A DNA stretch of 64,000 nt from Paraburkholderia largidicola (GCF_013426895.1 NZ_AP023176.1:2046001-2110000), one strand, 5' to 3'. Shown: positions 9,652 through 20,482, counted from the first letter of the stretch. Numbers and translations: made by a program. Notes: generated by a model not told the origin, from the letters alone.

Positions 9652-10023
9652 ATGTCCCACGCAGATTTCAGCAGCCCGCGCGAAGCCGCGCGCGCATTCA
9701 CCCCGAAGCTCGCGGAATTCGTCGACAGCACGCTCTATCCGCAGATCTGGAACGACCCGGCGCTGTCGCCGCGCGACCGCAGTCTCGTCACGATCGGCGC
9801 ACTGATCGCCGGAGGCCACCTCGACGAATTGCCCGCGCATCTGCGCCGCGCAGTGAGCAACGGCCTCACGAACGAAGAGCTGTCGGCCGCGATCACGCAC
9901 CTCGCGTTCTACGCCGGCTTTCCGGCGGCCATATCGGCCTCCGCCGTGGCGCAAACCACGCTCGCCGCTCAACACGACGTCAACCGCGAGGCAGATCGCG
10001 CAACGAAGGAACAGTCATCATGA
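9652..10023 (+). CDS. Carboxymuconolactone decarboxylase (AhpD-like) family protein
   Basis: A 123-residue helical CMD-family protein. It contains LSPRDRSLVTIGALIAGGHL and ELPAHLRRAVSNGLTNEELS, then AITHLAFYAGFPAAISA, the usual order in the PcaC-like subgroup. The AhpD CxxC redox pair is absent, so it is not an AhpD-type peroxidase. Start ATG 9652 follows GGAGCG, and its TGA overlaps the ATG of the next gene (ATGA at 10020-10023), which suggests translational coupling. Similar proteins are often cofactor-free decarboxylases or dehydratases, but the substrate here is not evident. Confidence 0.87.
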   Translation: MSHADFSSPREAARAFTPKLAEFVDSTLYPQIWNDPALSPRDRSLVTIGALIAGGHLDELPAHLRRAVSNGLTNEELSAAITHLAFYAGFPAAISASAVAQTTLAAQHDVNREADRATKEQSS

Positions 10024-11006
10024 AAGCCATTGCATTCGAACAGTTCGGCGAAGCCGACGTGCTTCAACTCGCCGACGCTCCCGCGCCCGAAGTGCGCCCC
10101 ACCGATCTGCTGGTGCGCGTGCACGCCGCCGGCGTGAATCGCGCCGATCTCACGCACCGGCGCGGCGGCTATGGTCGCCCGAACTTCGGCGACTCGACCA
10201 TCATGGGCCTTGAAATAGCGGGCGAAGTCATCGAAGTGGGCCGCGACACGCAAGGCTACAAGGTGGGTGACCGCGTTATGGGCGTGGTGGGCGGCGGCGC
10301 TTATGCGGAGCTCGCGCGCATCGACTGGCGGATGGCGATGCCCGTTCCCGCATCGCTCGATTATGTGCACGCCGCGGCCATTCCCGAGGTGTTCGTCACC
10401 GCTCACGAAGCGATGCTGCATCTGGGCAACTTGCAGCGCGGCGACTCGGTGCTGATTCACGCTGCAGCGGGCGGGGTCGGTTCCGCCGCCGTACAGCTGG
10501 CGTACGCGACGGGGGCGCGAGTCTTCGCGACAGCGGAAGGCAGCAAGCTCGAACGCGTTGCGCAACTCGGCGCCGACGTCGTGATCGACTATCGCAGCGA
10601 GGATTTCGCTGACGTGATCGCAAAGGCCACGGAAGGTCGCGGCGTCGACGTCGTGATCGACTTCGTCGGTGCGCCGTATTTCGCGCGCAACGTGGCGTCG
10701 ATGAGCGACGGCGGGCGGCTGGTTCAGGTTGGCATTCTGGGCGGTGGCGGTCAGGTTTCCGTTGCGCTCGAAGAGATTCTTTACCGCCATCTGCAGATCA
10801 AGGGGACGGTGATGAAATCGCGCCGACAGGAAGAAAAGCATGCAATGGTGCGGCGTTTTCGCGAGCATTGGCTCGACCGTTTCGAAGGCGGCGCGAGCCT
10901 CGAACCTGTCGTCGACAGCACGTTCGCGCTCGCTCGCGCGGCGGATGCGCATCGGCGCATGGAGTCTTCGGCGAATGTCGGAAAGATCATCCTGACGATG
11001 CAATAA
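10020..11006 (+). CDS. NAD(P)H quinone oxidoreductase, zinc-free MDR superfamily (PIG3-like)
   Basis: A 328-residue medium-chain dehydrogenase/reductase. The N-terminal GroES-like domain has HAAGVNRADLTHRRG. The Rossmann motif AAAGGVGSAAVQLA lies near residue 155. The zinc-ligand cysteines of classical alcohol dehydrogenases are missing, which puts it with zinc-independent quinone reductases. The start overlaps the CMD stop by four bases, so it belongs to the same operon. The family reduces quinones or enones using NADPH. Confidence 0.88.
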   Translation: MKAIAFEQFGEADVLQLADAPAPEVRPTDLLVRVHAAGVNRADLTHRRGGYGRPNFGDSTIMGLEIAGEVIEVGRDTQGYKVGDRVMGVVGGGAYAELARIDWRMAMPVPASLDYVHAAAIPEVFVTAHEAMLHLGNLQRGDSVLIHAAAGGVGSAAVQLAYATGARVFATAEGSKLERVAQLGADVVIDYRSEDFADVIAKATEGRGVDVVIDFVGAPYFARNVASMSDGGRLVQVGILGGGGQVSVALEEILYRHLQIKGTVMKSRRQEEKHAMVRRFREHWLDRFEGGASLEPVVDSTFALARAADAHRRMESSANVGKIILTMQ

Positions 11007-11134
11007 GTTCAGCCTCCCTTCGTCGCGCCATGCCCGGGAAATACCCGTGCAAATACGAAAGACGCCATCGATCAGACGGAGTTGAATGAGGACCCTGATT
11101 CGCGAAATGCGCTCACAGTCCTCAAGGAACTGAC

Positions 11135-12295
11135 ATGGCAAAAGTATTGTGTGTTCTCTATCCCGATCCCGTAACCGGGTATCCACCCAGGTACGTGCGC
11201 GACGACATCCCCGTCATTACGCAATATCCAAACGGTCAAACGGTGCCGTCGCCGCAAGGACCGCTTGGATTCAAACCGGGTGAACTGGTTGGCTGCGTAT
11301 CCGGCGAACTGGGTCTGCGCAGTTATCTGGAAGCGCACGGCCATGAACTCGTCGTGACGAGCGACAAGGACGGTGCCGACTCTACCTTCGACAAGCATCT
11401 CGTCGACGCCGACGTCGTCATTTCGCAGCCATTCTGGCCAGCCTATCTGACGGCGGAGCGGATCGCGAAAGCAAAGAAGCTCAAGCTCGCGTTGACAGCA
11501 GGCATCGGCTCGGATCACGTCGATCTGCAGGCGGCTGCGGCGCATGGCGTGACCGTTGCCGAAGAGACGTTCTCGAACAGCATCAGCGTCGCCGAACATG
11601 TGGTGATGATGGTGCTCTCGCTGGTGCGTAACTATCTTCCCGCGCATCAGTATGCCGTCAACGGCGGCTGGAACATCGCGGATTGCGTGAGCCGCAGCTA
11701 CGATCTGGAAGGGATGCATTTCGGCACGCTCGGCGCGGGTCGCATTGGACTCGCGGTATTGCGCCGGCTCAAACCGTTCGACGTGAAGCTTCACTACTAT
11801 CAGCGTCATCGTCTCGCACCCGAAGTCGAAGCGGAACTCGGACTGATTCATCATGAGACGCCCGAAGATCTCGTCAAGGTCTGCGACATCATCAATCTGC
11901 AGATGCCGCTGTACCCGTCCACCGAAGGCTTTTTCAACGAGCGCATGTTGAGCCTCGCCAAACGCGGCGCTTACCTCATCAACACGGCACGCGGCGCGTT
12001 GTGCGACCGCGATGCGATCGTGAAGGCGCTGGAGTCCGGCCAACTGGCGGGCTATGCGGGCGACGTCTGGTTCCCGCAACCGGCACCCGTCGATCATCCG
12101 TGGCGCACGATGCCGTACAACGGCATGACGCCGCACATCTCGGGTAGTTCGCTGTCGGGCCAGGCGCGGTACGCCGCTGGCACGCTCGAAATTCTTCAGT
12201 GCTTCTTCGAAGGCAAGCCGATCCGCCCTGAGTATCTGATCGTCGACGGCGGCAATCTCGCGGGAACGGGCGCCAGCTCGTACAAGCTGAGCTGA
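11135..12295 (+). CDS. fdh: NAD(P)-dependent formate dehydrogenase
   Basis: A 386-residue D-2-hydroxyacid-dehydrogenase-fold formate dehydrogenase, full length for the metal-free soluble class (formate to CO2). Catalytic residues of the Pseudomonas enzyme are recognisable: Asn148 in SNSISVAEH, Arg286 in NTARG and His334 in TPHISG. The position after strand beta-2 that selects NAD is usually Asp, but here it is Gln223 (HYYQRHR), as in the NADP-accepting Burkholderia stabilis enzyme. The ATG at 11135 follows AAGGAACTGAC. It lies 128 bases after the quinone reductase and probably has its own promoter. A convergent hairpin follows at 12318. Confidence 0.95.
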   Translation: MAKVLCVLYPDPVTGYPPRYVRDDIPVITQYPNGQTVPSPQGPLGFKPGELVGCVSGELGLRSYLEAHGHELVVTSDKDGADSTFDKHLVDADVVISQPFWPAYLTAERIAKAKKLKLALTAGIGSDHVDLQAAAAHGVTVAEETFSNSISVAEHVVMMVLSLVRNYLPAHQYAVNGGWNIADCVSRSYDLEGMHFGTLGAGRIGLAVLRRLKPFDVKLHYYQRHRLAPEVEAELGLIHHETPEDLVKVCDIINLQMPLYPSTEGFFNERMLSLAKRGAYLINTARGALCDRDAIVKALESGQLAGYAGDVWFPQPAPVDHPWRTMPYNGMTPHISGSSLSGQARYAAGTLEILQCFFEGKPIRPEYLIVDGGNLAGTGASSYKLS

Positions 12296-12317
12296 TCTTC
12301 ACGCACATGCGTTTCAG

Positions 12318-12343
12318 TTCGGGGCCTTCGCGCAGGCCCCGAA
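12318..12343. terminator. Convergent hairpin after formate dehydrogenase
   Basis: Perfect 10-base-pair stem TTCGGGGCCT / AGGCCCCGAA with a 6-base loop, between the converging formate dehydrogenase gene and the secretion operon. There is no strong T-tract on either side (only TTG), so it may act as a bidirectional stabiliser or weak terminator. Confidence 0.6.
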
Positions 12344-12382
12344 TTGAATACAGATCCTTTCTGGTAAACGCGCGCGGAGCGG

Positions 12383-12907
12383 CTATGGCGTACCGGACGA
12401 AGACCCACCATCCCGCACCACGACAGGAAGGCGAGCGACGAACACCCAGTCCATATAGGTCTTGGCGTCGTTAAAACCGCGAAATTCGCCCGAAAAATGC
12501 GCGATCTGAATGGGCCGCGCATGAGACACGCTATGAACGCCGACAATGGTCTGCCCATCCGGCGATCTGACTAACTCCCAATCGGCCTTGCCCGTCATCG
12601 GGTCCGCATACAGCTTGCGCAAGTGCCGCACGACATTCGGATAACGCGGATCGCGCACGAGGTCGTCGAGCGTGCGCGGCTGATTCGGCTGCCCTACGGG
12701 CGTCGCCAATGCATAGCTCAGCAACGCGCGCTGAAACTCCCCACCGACGAACAGCAGTTCCTGTTCAGCCACGCGCCGCTGATAGACGGCACCAAGTTGC
12801 GCCGTCGCGGCAGCCGCGACGCCGATGATCGAGATCAGGATCAGAAGCGAGAGGTACGCGTAACCTCGTTGCGCAGTCCGCCGCCTGCACGCTTTTGCGC
12901 TTCGCAT
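12383..12907 (-). CDS. Minor pseudopilin-like protein of the secretion operon
   Basis: A 174-residue protein and the last gene of the secretion operon. The basic leader (MRSAKACRRRTAQRG) ends in Gly and is followed by YAYLSLLILISIIGVAAAA, the layout of a type IV prepilin. The position usually held by Glu5 of the mature protein is Ser, as tolerated in tip-type minor pseudopilins such as GspK. The globular part contains DPMTGKADWELVR and FNDAKTYMDWVF. It starts two bases after the preceding pseudopilin stop. It is probably an accessory or tip pseudopilin, but its exact Gsp letter cannot be assigned. Confidence 0.75.
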   Translation of the reverse strand: MRSAKACRRRTAQRGYAYLSLLILISIIGVAAAATAQLGAVYQRRVAEQELLFVGGEFQRALLSYALATPVGQPNQPRTLDDLVRDPRYPNVVRHLRKLYADPMTGKADWELVRSPDGQTIVGVHSVSHARPIQIAHFSGEFRGFNDAKTYMDWVFVARLPVVVRDGGSSSGTP

Positions 12908-12909
12908 CG

Positions 12910-13296
12910 CTATAACGCCTCGTACGGCTTGCCGTTGCTGTCCACGCCCTGCGCGCCGCTCTTGACGTCATAGACCTTGCCCGGATACGGCTCGTCGGGC
13001 GGCACGATGTGCCAGGTCGTCGCGCTGTCGGTGATGGGATCGATGGGCAGCGAACGCAAATAGTGTTTCTCGACCAGTTCTTCCAGAGAATCCGGATAAC
13101 GCCCGGCATCGCCATAAAACCTGTCGATCGCATCGCGCGTCGCGAGCAGATTCTGCGCGAGGATTTTTTCTTTCGATGCGTCGATCGAATGGAAGTAGTT
13201 CGGCAATGCGATCGTCAGCATCAGTGCGATCACCGACAGCACGATCAGCAGTTCGATCAGCGTAAAGCCCTTCGCGGCACGCACGCGCGCGGTCAT
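12910..13296 (-). CDS. Type II secretion / type IV pilus-like pseudopilin
   Basis: A 128-residue prepilin. A ten-residue leader (MTARVRAAKG) is followed by FTLIELLIVLSVIALMLTIA, the canonical N-methylation and transmembrane segment with Glu5. The rest, with YPDSLEELVEKHYLRSLPIDP, is the GspG-type globular fold. The start at 13296 is preferred because GGTGA lies five bases upstream. An alternative ATG at 13308 overlaps the stop of the upstream gene and would give MVTP plus the same leader. It needs a prepilin peptidase, and none is encoded in this window. Confidence 0.85.
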   Translation of the reverse strand: MTARVRAAKGFTLIELLIVLSVIALMLTIALPNYFHSIDASKEKILAQNLLATRDAIDRFYGDAGRYPDSLEELVEKHYLRSLPIDPITDSATTWHIVPPDEPYPGKVYDVKSGAQGVDSNGKPYEAL

Positions 13297-13301
13297 CGGC
13301 G

Positions 13302-13808
13302 TCACCATTTGCGGTAGGCAATGCCATTGAGGCCAATGCCCACGGAAGTCGAGTAGACGTCGTACACGTCGTCGCCTTCCTGCGGATCGTCGGCTTCGCT
13401 CGCGTAGGCGCGCTTGCCCCACGTGCCCGCATCGCCCGATTGCGCGTCGGGGTTCATCGGATCGCGCGGAATGCGGCGCAGGAAGTACAGCTTGTGTCCT
13501 TTGGGATCGGTCTGGTCTTTCACGCCGTCGACGAGCACATCGAGACTCGTCGGATAGCCCGTCGCGCCCGCCTCTTTGGCAATGCGCCCTTCCTTGCTCG
13601 CGGCCTTGTAGGCATCGATGGCGTTGCGTATTTCGTGCAATGCGACGCGCAGTTCCTGCTCGCGTTCGCGTTGACGCATGACCTGCGCGACGGGCACCGT
13701 CATGCAGGCGAGCACACCGAGAATCGCCAGCGTGACGAGCATCTCGATCAGCGTGAAGCCGCTCGCCGCCTTGCGACGCGTTGCTGTGCGCACGACGGCC
13801 TTCGTCAT
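13302..13808 (-). CDS. Type II secretion / type IV pilus-like pseudopilin
   Basis: A 168-residue prepilin. The leader MTKAVVRTATRRKAASG is followed by FTLIEMLVTLAILGVLACM, with Glu5 present. A heptad-rich helix (MRQREREQELRVALHEIRNA) and YPTSLDVLVDGVKDQTDPKG follow, a GspG-like pattern with a longer C-terminal loop. The ATG overlaps the secretin stop (ATGA at 13805-13808), so translation is coupled to the secretin. Together with 12910 and 12383 it forms a three-pseudopilin tail to the operon. Confidence 0.87.
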   Translation of the reverse strand: MTKAVVRTATRRKAASGFTLIEMLVTLAILGVLACMTVPVAQVMRQREREQELRVALHEIRNAIDAYKAASKEGRIAKEAGATGYPTSLDVLVDGVKDQTDPKGHKLYFLRRIPRDPMNPDAQSGDAGTWGKRAYASEADDPQEGDDVYDVYSTSVGIGLNGIAYRKW

Positions 13809-16339
13809 CGCGCGCCCACGCTCAGGTTGTAGGCAGACGGCGGCGGCATCGTCACGGACTGGCCGCTCGCACCGAGCACGGAGCCGGGTTGGACCTGGAT
13901 CGACGTCTGCGCGGCGGGCGCGAGCGCCTTGAAACTCAGCACGGCGAAGGTGGCCTGCGCGGAGCCGCCCGTGCCGCCCGGCGACGAGTCGGCCAGAATC
14001 AACTGGCCGCCCTGCGCGACGCGGTTCGAGAAGCTCGTCTGCGCGCCGCCCTGTTTGAGGAAGTCGCCTTCCGTCACGCCCGTGAACTGCAGTTTCGACA
14101 CGTCGTAGCTCACGGTCGCGGACGCGCTCGTCACGGGTTGATCGGCCTGCATCAGCAACGCGACCGTGACCGAGTCGCCCGTCTTCACCTGTGGCGGCCC
14201 CTGGATCGACATCTCGGCCGTGCCCGGCGCTCCCGCGCCTCCGACGAGCGGCGTCGTCTCGCCGCCGAGATAGGCGCCCGCGCCTGCCCCGTAGGCGTTC
14301 GATCCCGCGCCGTACGCGCCCGATGCTCCATATGCGCCCGTCTGCGGCGTGTTCGACCCACCGCGCTGCCCAGAACCGCCGAAATCCGCAGCTTGTGTCG
14401 TTGCCGATGAACCGCTGGAAGGCGCGGGCGTCACGATCCCATTCGACTTGATCATGCTCTGCATGTTCGTTTCGGTGCCGGACGTGAAGTACGCCAGCGA
14501 CGCATCCGGATGCCGGATATTGCGGACCAGGTGCGGCGTGATCGACAGAACGATTTCGGTGTTCTTGTCGTCGTCGGTGGTCGCGCCGAACAGGCGGCCC
14601 AGCACGGGCAACTGTCCGAGGCCGGGAATCTTGTTGCCGGACGTGCGCTCCTGGCTGTCGATCAAACCCGCCAGCACGTCCGTCTCGCCGTTCTTCAACT
14701 GCAGCACCGTGCTCGCCGTGCGCGTGCCGATCTCGTACGCCGTCGTGCCCGACGAGCCCGTGATCTGGTTGAGCAGGCTGCTGACTTCGAGCGCGACCTT
14801 GATGCCGACCGTATCGTCGAGATAGATGGTCGGCTCGACGTTCAGCGTCAGGCCGATGTCGAGATAGTTGATCGACTGCGAAACGAAACCCGTCGACGTC
14901 GCCGTCGACGTGATGTTCGGCACGCGCTCGCCGATCAGGATCTTGGCCTTTTCGTGGTTGCGCACGCGGATGCGCGGATTGGTCAGCAGCTTTGCGTTCG
15001 AGTCCTGGCGGTTTGCATTCACCGTCGCCTGCAGCGACGAGACACCGACCGTGCGCGACGTCTGATTCAGCAGATCGTGCAATGACAGCGCGGGCGAAGC
15101 ACCCGAGCCACTGGAAGACGAGGAACCATACGACGAGCCGCTCCCTGACGATATTGCACCGAAGGTGCTGCCCGCCGCTGTCGGCGTGAACGTGATGGAC
15201 GACGGCCATGCGATGCCGAGATCCTGCATGCTGTTGCGCTGCACTTCCAGCACTTCGACTTCCAGCATCACTTCCGGCTCGGGCACGTCTTCGAGCGCGA
15301 CGAGCTTTTCGGCCATCCGGATCGCGTCGGGCGTGTCGCGCACGATCACGACGTTGAGCTTTTCGTCAGCGACGACATCGTGCGACTTGACGATCGTCTT
15401 CAACGTGTTCGCCACCGTCTTCGCATCCGCGTTCGACAGGAAGAAGGTGCGCACGGCCAGTTCCTGATAATCCTTCAGCTTGGCAGGCGTGTTCGGATAG
15501 ATCAGCACCGTGTTTTCGTCGAGCACCTGCTGCGCGAGCTGATTGGTCGCGAGCACGTAGCGCACGGCGGCCTCGATCGTGCTGTTGCGCAGATAGATCG
15601 ACGTGCGCTGATCGGTCTTGACGTCCTTGTCGAACAGGAAGTTGAGCCCCGCGCTGCGCGAGATCACTTCGAAAACCTGCTTGAGCGGCGCATCCTTGAA
15701 GTCGATCCGAACCGGCTTGCGATACGCGCTCGCCAGCGCGGCTTCGACGCGCAGAAAGCCCATGTCGGCGTTCAGCTTGCGTTGCAACGCGAGCGCGCGC
15801 GGATGCGCGGGCGCTTCCGTCAGCACCTTCGCGATCACGCCGCGCGCGCTGTCGCTATCCTGCTTCGCGGCCAGCATTTCCGCGCGCTCGACGAGTCCAT
15901 CGATGCGCGCCGCGCCTTCCAGCGCGGCGATGCCGGAGAGCGCGCGTTCGTTGGCGGGGTCGATGGTCAGCGCATGCTGATACGACTTGCGCGCCGCCGC
16001 GCGCGCGCCGCCCGCCGCGAGGCGGTCGCCTTCCTCGTCGAAACGCGCGACGGCGCTCTCGCGCTCCGCGAGCCAGGCCGCGCGGTAATGCGCGTCATGC
16101 GGATCTTGCGTGACGGCTTGTTGCAGCTTCGCCAGCCCTTCGTCGACCTTGCCCTGGGCAACGAGGTCCTTGCCGTCGCGGTATGCGCGTTCCGCTGCAC
16201 AGCCCGTCAGCAGGATCGGCACGGCGACGAGCAGTGCGAGCGTGCGTGCGTGGCGTGCCGCGAAACGGCACAGACCGCGTCGCGTGAATGATGTTGCAAG
16301 TGGCGTAGCCAACTGTTCACTTCCTTTGGTTGCGTTCAT
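13805..16339 (-). CDS. Secretin (GspD/PilQ-like lipoprotein) with TPR region and C-terminal cohesin-like domain
   Basis: An 844-residue outer-membrane secretin. A signal peptide ends in the lipobox LLTGC (Cys47), so the protein should be acylated. A TPR-like alpha-helical region spans about 50-190. The N0/STN domain is at about 207-285 (RIDFKDAPLKQVFEVISRSA), a second N domain at 292-352, and the secretin pore at 355-606, with VPNITSTATSTGF and the PVLGRLF signature. A Gly/Ala/Tyr-rich linker follows (about 655-709). The last 135 residues form a beta-rich segment with MSIQGPPQVKTGDSVTVAL and KLQFTGVTEGDFL, which resembles a cohesin domain. The start overlaps the PilP-like stop. A cohesin fused to a secretin is uncommon among textbook T2SS/T4P machines. 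Confidence 0.88.
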   Translation of the reverse strand: MNATKGSEQLATPLATSFTRRGLCRFAARHARTLALLVAVPILLTGCAAERAYRDGKDLVAQGKVDEGLAKLQQAVTQDPHDAHYRAAWLAERESAVARFDEEGDRLAAGGARAAARKSYQHALTIDPANERALSGIAALEGAARIDGLVERAEMLAAKQDSDSARGVIAKVLTEAPAHPRALALQRKLNADMGFLRVEAALASAYRKPVRIDFKDAPLKQVFEVISRSAGLNFLFDKDVKTDQRTSIYLRNSTIEAAVRYVLATNQLAQQVLDENTVLIYPNTPAKLKDYQELAVRTFFLSNADAKTVANTLKTIVKSHDVVADEKLNVVIVRDTPDAIRMAEKLVALEDVPEPEVMLEVEVLEVQRNSMQDLGIAWPSSITFTPTAAGSTFGAISSGSGSSYGSSSSSGSGASPALSLHDLLNQTSRTVGVSSLQATVNANRQDSNAKLLTNPRIRVRNHEKAKILIGERVPNITSTATSTGFVSQSINYLDIGLTLNVEPTIYLDDTVGIKVALEVSSLLNQITGSSGTTAYEIGTRTASTVLQLKNGETDVLAGLIDSQERTSGNKIPGLGQLPVLGRLFGATTDDDKNTEIVLSITPHLVRNIRHPDASLAYFTSGTETNMQSMIKSNGIVTPAPSSGSSATTQAADFGGSGQRGGSNTPQTGAYGASGAYGAGSNAYGAGAGAYLGGETTPLVGGAGAPGTAEMSIQGPPQVKTGDSVTVALLMQADQPVTSASATVSYDVSKLQFTGVTEGDFLKQGGAQTSFSNRVAQGGQLILADSSPGGTGGSAQATFAVLSFKALAPAAQTSIQVQPGSVLGASGQSVTMPPPSAYNLSVGAR

Positions 16340-16863
16340 CAGTCGGCGCTGCCGATATCCATGGTCTGAACCAGCTTTAGCGGCAGGTAGACGAGCGTCA
16401 TGGTCGGCGGCCTGATGGCATCGACGCGATACGTCCCGTCGATCACCATCTGGTCGTGCACGATCAGCGTCTCGTCGCCGCGCGTCAGATACACCTCCCA
16501 GTTACCGTCGGCGCCCTGCTTGCCGAGATAGGTGAACGGCAGGCCGGGCACGGCCGGTTCGGACGGCAGCGGCGGGATCTCCGCCCCGGCGGGTGCCGCG
16601 GACGGCAGCGGCGGCGCCATCGAGCGGCTGCCGAATAGCGCATGGTGTTCGCCCGTGGCCGCGCCGATGAGTTCGGTGCGCGCGCGCAGCGCCGCAATGC
16701 CGACAGTCTCTGCGCCCGCCGCTCGCGCGAATTGCGTCGCCGCGTGCGCACTGGCGCGCGGTACCGCTTCGACGACCTGATCTACCGGATTCGTTCGGCC
16801 GAATGCGAGCAGTCCCGCGCAAAGCAGAAACACCAGCGCGAGAACAATGTGCTTGCGCTTCAT
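16339..16863 (-). CDS. PilP/GspC-like inner-membrane protein
   Basis: A 174-residue protein with one N-terminal membrane helix (KRKHIVLALVFLLCAGLLAF), a Pro/Ala-rich periplasmic linker and a C-terminal PilP/GspC homology region (FTYLGKQGADGNWEVYLTRG, then VIDGTYRVDAIRPPTMTLVY). In related systems this domain links the inner-membrane platform to the N0 domain of the secretin, and here the secretin gene follows directly (TGATG overlap). The ATG at 16863 overlaps the PilO-like stop. Longer readings from 17028 only add a non-family leader. Confidence 0.78.
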   Translation of the reverse strand: MKRKHIVLALVFLLCAGLLAFGRTNPVDQVVEAVPRASAHAATQFARAAGAETVGIAALRARTELIGAATGEHHALFGSRSMAPPLPSAAPAGAEIPPLPSEPAVPGLPFTYLGKQGADGNWEVYLTRGDETLIVHDQMVIDGTYRVDAIRPPTMTLVYLPLKLVQTMDIGSAD

Positions 16864-17453
16864 CGCCGCACCTCTGCCGCATCGGCACGCGCATCCAGCG
16901 ACGCGGCAGGACGCAGAAAGACCGTGAAGCGCAGGCTCGCCTCGACGGCGGTGTCGCTCGCCGAGCTGCGCCTGAAGCGCATGTCGTCGAGCGCGGCGTA
17001 CGGAACCGTCAGCAGAACCTTTTCGCAAAAGCGCCGCAGATGCCCGTAGTCGCCTTTCACGGGCAGCACGATCGTGTAGGTCTCGAAGCGTCCGGCGGTA
17101 TCGCGAGCGGGCTTGTATTCCGCTTTGTCCAGCGCGACGCCTGCTTCGTCGGCGGCATCGAACAGATGGGCGACGATCTGTTCGCTATGCGCCGCGTCGC
17201 CGAGTGCCGCATAGAAGGCCGACAGGCGCGCGGCGGCCATCGCAGGCGCGGTGACGACCGGCTGCGGCGGTGGCGCGGAGCGCGCGCGGGCAACGGTGCG
17301 CGTCTGCTGATCGATACGCGACGCGAGTGCCGGCAACAGCGCAAGCCACAATGCGGCCGCGCCGAGCACGAGCGCGCCCGCCAGCACGGCAACCACGCCT
17401 GATCGACGCGACGCGAGAAACAGACGCAACAGCATCCGCCCGACATTCGGCAT
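16860..17453 (-). CDS. PilO-like inner-membrane platform protein
   Basis: A 197-residue protein. A membrane helix lies at about 18-40 (SGVVAVLAGALVLGAAALWL), a short helical segment follows, then a ferredoxin-like periplasmic domain with FETYTIVLPVKGDYGHLRRF, typical of PilO and GspM relatives. Start ATG 17453 is two bases after the PilN-like stop, and its own stop overlaps the next gene by four bases. Position and size match PilO within a PilM-N-O-P set. Sequence identity to textbook PilO is likely low, so the call rests on topology plus operon order. Confidence 0.75.
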   Translation of the reverse strand: MPNVGRMLLRLFLASRRSGVVAVLAGALVLGAAALWLALLPALASRIDQQTRTVARARSAPPPQPVVTAPAMAAARLSAFYAALGDAAHSEQIVAHLFDAADEAGVALDKAEYKPARDTAGRFETYTIVLPVKGDYGHLRRFCEKVLLTVPYAALDDMRFRRSSASDTAVEASLRFTVFLRPAASLDARADAAEVRR

Positions 17454-17455
17454 GC

Positions 17456-18007
17456 TCACGATTGCGCCCTCCGCCACTGCGCTTCGATCTGAAAGCGGAT
17501 GACGCCGTCCATGCCGTCGCGCATGCGTTCGTGCCGGACCAGTGTGACGCGCTCGAACAAGGGCTGCTGTTCCAGCTGCGTCAGATAGTCGATCATGTCC
17601 TTGCTGCTGGCGCACTCGGCTTCGATCTTGAGCAGCGCGCGACCCGGTTCGGGCGTGATCGAGAGCAGCGCGATTTGCGAAGGCGTCGCGGATTCGACAG
17701 CATCGAGGATGCTGCCCCACGGCAGATTGAGACGCGCCACGGCGACATTGACGGCTGCCGCCTGCTTCGCGTCGATAGGCGCGCTGGACGATGCGCCCGA
17801 AGCGCGGACCATGCGTTCCGTGCGCGACGCGAGACGCGCCGCTTCGAACTGGAGCGAATCGAGATTTGCGAACAGCTTGTATGCGCACAAGCCGGCAAGC
17901 ACGCACAACACCAGCGCGACGAGGGCCAGCACGCGCACCACAGCATGAGTCCGATACAGCGTGCGACGCCAGCCGAACGGCGCGAGGTCGATGTGCAGGC
18001 GTTTCAT
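17456..18007 (-). CDS. PilN-like inner-membrane platform protein
   Basis: A 183-residue protein with a short cytoplasmic start (MKRLHIDLAPF, similar to the PilM-binding segment of PilN), one membrane helix (VVRVLALVALVLCVLAGLCA) and a periplasmic ferredoxin-like domain with PWGSILDAVESATPSQIALL. The ATG at 18007 overlaps the PilM-like stop (ATGA). The role inferred from the family is to bridge the cytoplasmic actin-like protein and PilO. Confidence 0.75.
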   Translation of the reverse strand: MKRLHIDLAPFGWRRTLYRTHAVVRVLALVALVLCVLAGLCAYKLFANLDSLQFEAARLASRTERMVRASGASSSAPIDAKQAAAVNVAVARLNLPWGSILDAVESATPSQIALLSITPEPGRALLKIEAECASSKDMIDYLTQLEQQPLFERVTLVRHERMRDGMDGVIRFQIEAQWRRAQS

Positions 18008-18793
18008 CGTTGCGGATGCCATTGGACGCTCAAACCCACATCAGCGGATGACGCCGGATCGGGCTGCCACTCATCGAGCGGACGACCGTGGATGTGCAGC
18101 ACGGAAGGCGCGGGCACATTGTCGAGCAGCGCCGCGCGCGCCAACTGATCGTGCAGCCAGGCCATCGACGGAATCGTTTTAGGCAGCTGCAGCGTGCGCA
18201 CGGCGGCAAGATGCGGCTTCTTTACGCCAGCGACGAGACCCAAGGTGAGCGCGTGCTCGCCGAGCGTCGCGAGCCACGTATCGGCGCCAAGGCGACGCCG
18301 CGAGCGATTCCACGCAGCGACGAAGCTCGGCGTCACGGAAGCGAGGCATGCGCGCTGCGCATTTACCGCAAGCTGCAGCGCCGCATGCAGACGTCGCGAA
18401 ACCGCGCAGGCCAGAAACGGCGCTGCGCATTGCCAGTCGGCGGCGAGATGCCAGTCCGCCAGCGGCTCGCCGTACAACACCTGGAAGCGCACGCCGGCCG
18501 CCGCGCGCAGGTCCTGCATGCGCGCGGCGTTGGCGGGCGGCGTGACGATGAAATAGCGCACGAGATCGTCGTCGAGCGTCGCGTGTACGGGCACGCGAGC
18601 GGCGCCCGCCGCGTCGAGCGCCGCCGCAATGGGCGCAGAGAGCATATCGGGCGTCGCGCTCGCGAACGCGGGCAAAGGCCGTTCGACAAGAACGGGCGTC
18701 GCCTTGCGTGAGCCGCTCACACGCAGCACGGACACTGCGTCGCACGACAGCCGAACCCGGCAATGTCCGCGCGGAAAAATACGCATCAGCCTG

Positions 18794-18801
<8 letters not shown>
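18004..18801 (-). CDS. PilM-like cytoplasmic protein of the secretion operon (divergent)
   Basis: A 265-residue soluble protein with no signal peptide or membrane helix. Placement between GspE and PilN-like genes matches PilM/GspL-cytoplasmic or MshI proteins, the actin-like adapters of pilus machines. Recognisable pieces are weak: RVRLSCDAVSVLRVSG at the start, CAVSRRLHAALQ mid-protein. It overlaps the GspE stop by eight bases and the next gene by four. The assignment is by position and size, and the nucleotide-binding motifs are not clear. Confidence 0.6.

Positions 18802-20478
<1,677 letters not shown>

Positions 20479-20482
<4 letters not shown>

Noticed and set aside
13302..15209. A 635-codon minus-strand frame extending upstream of the pseudopilin at 13808
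   Set aside because: Everything before the ATG at 13808 lies inside the secretin in another frame; only the last 168 residues are pilin-like.
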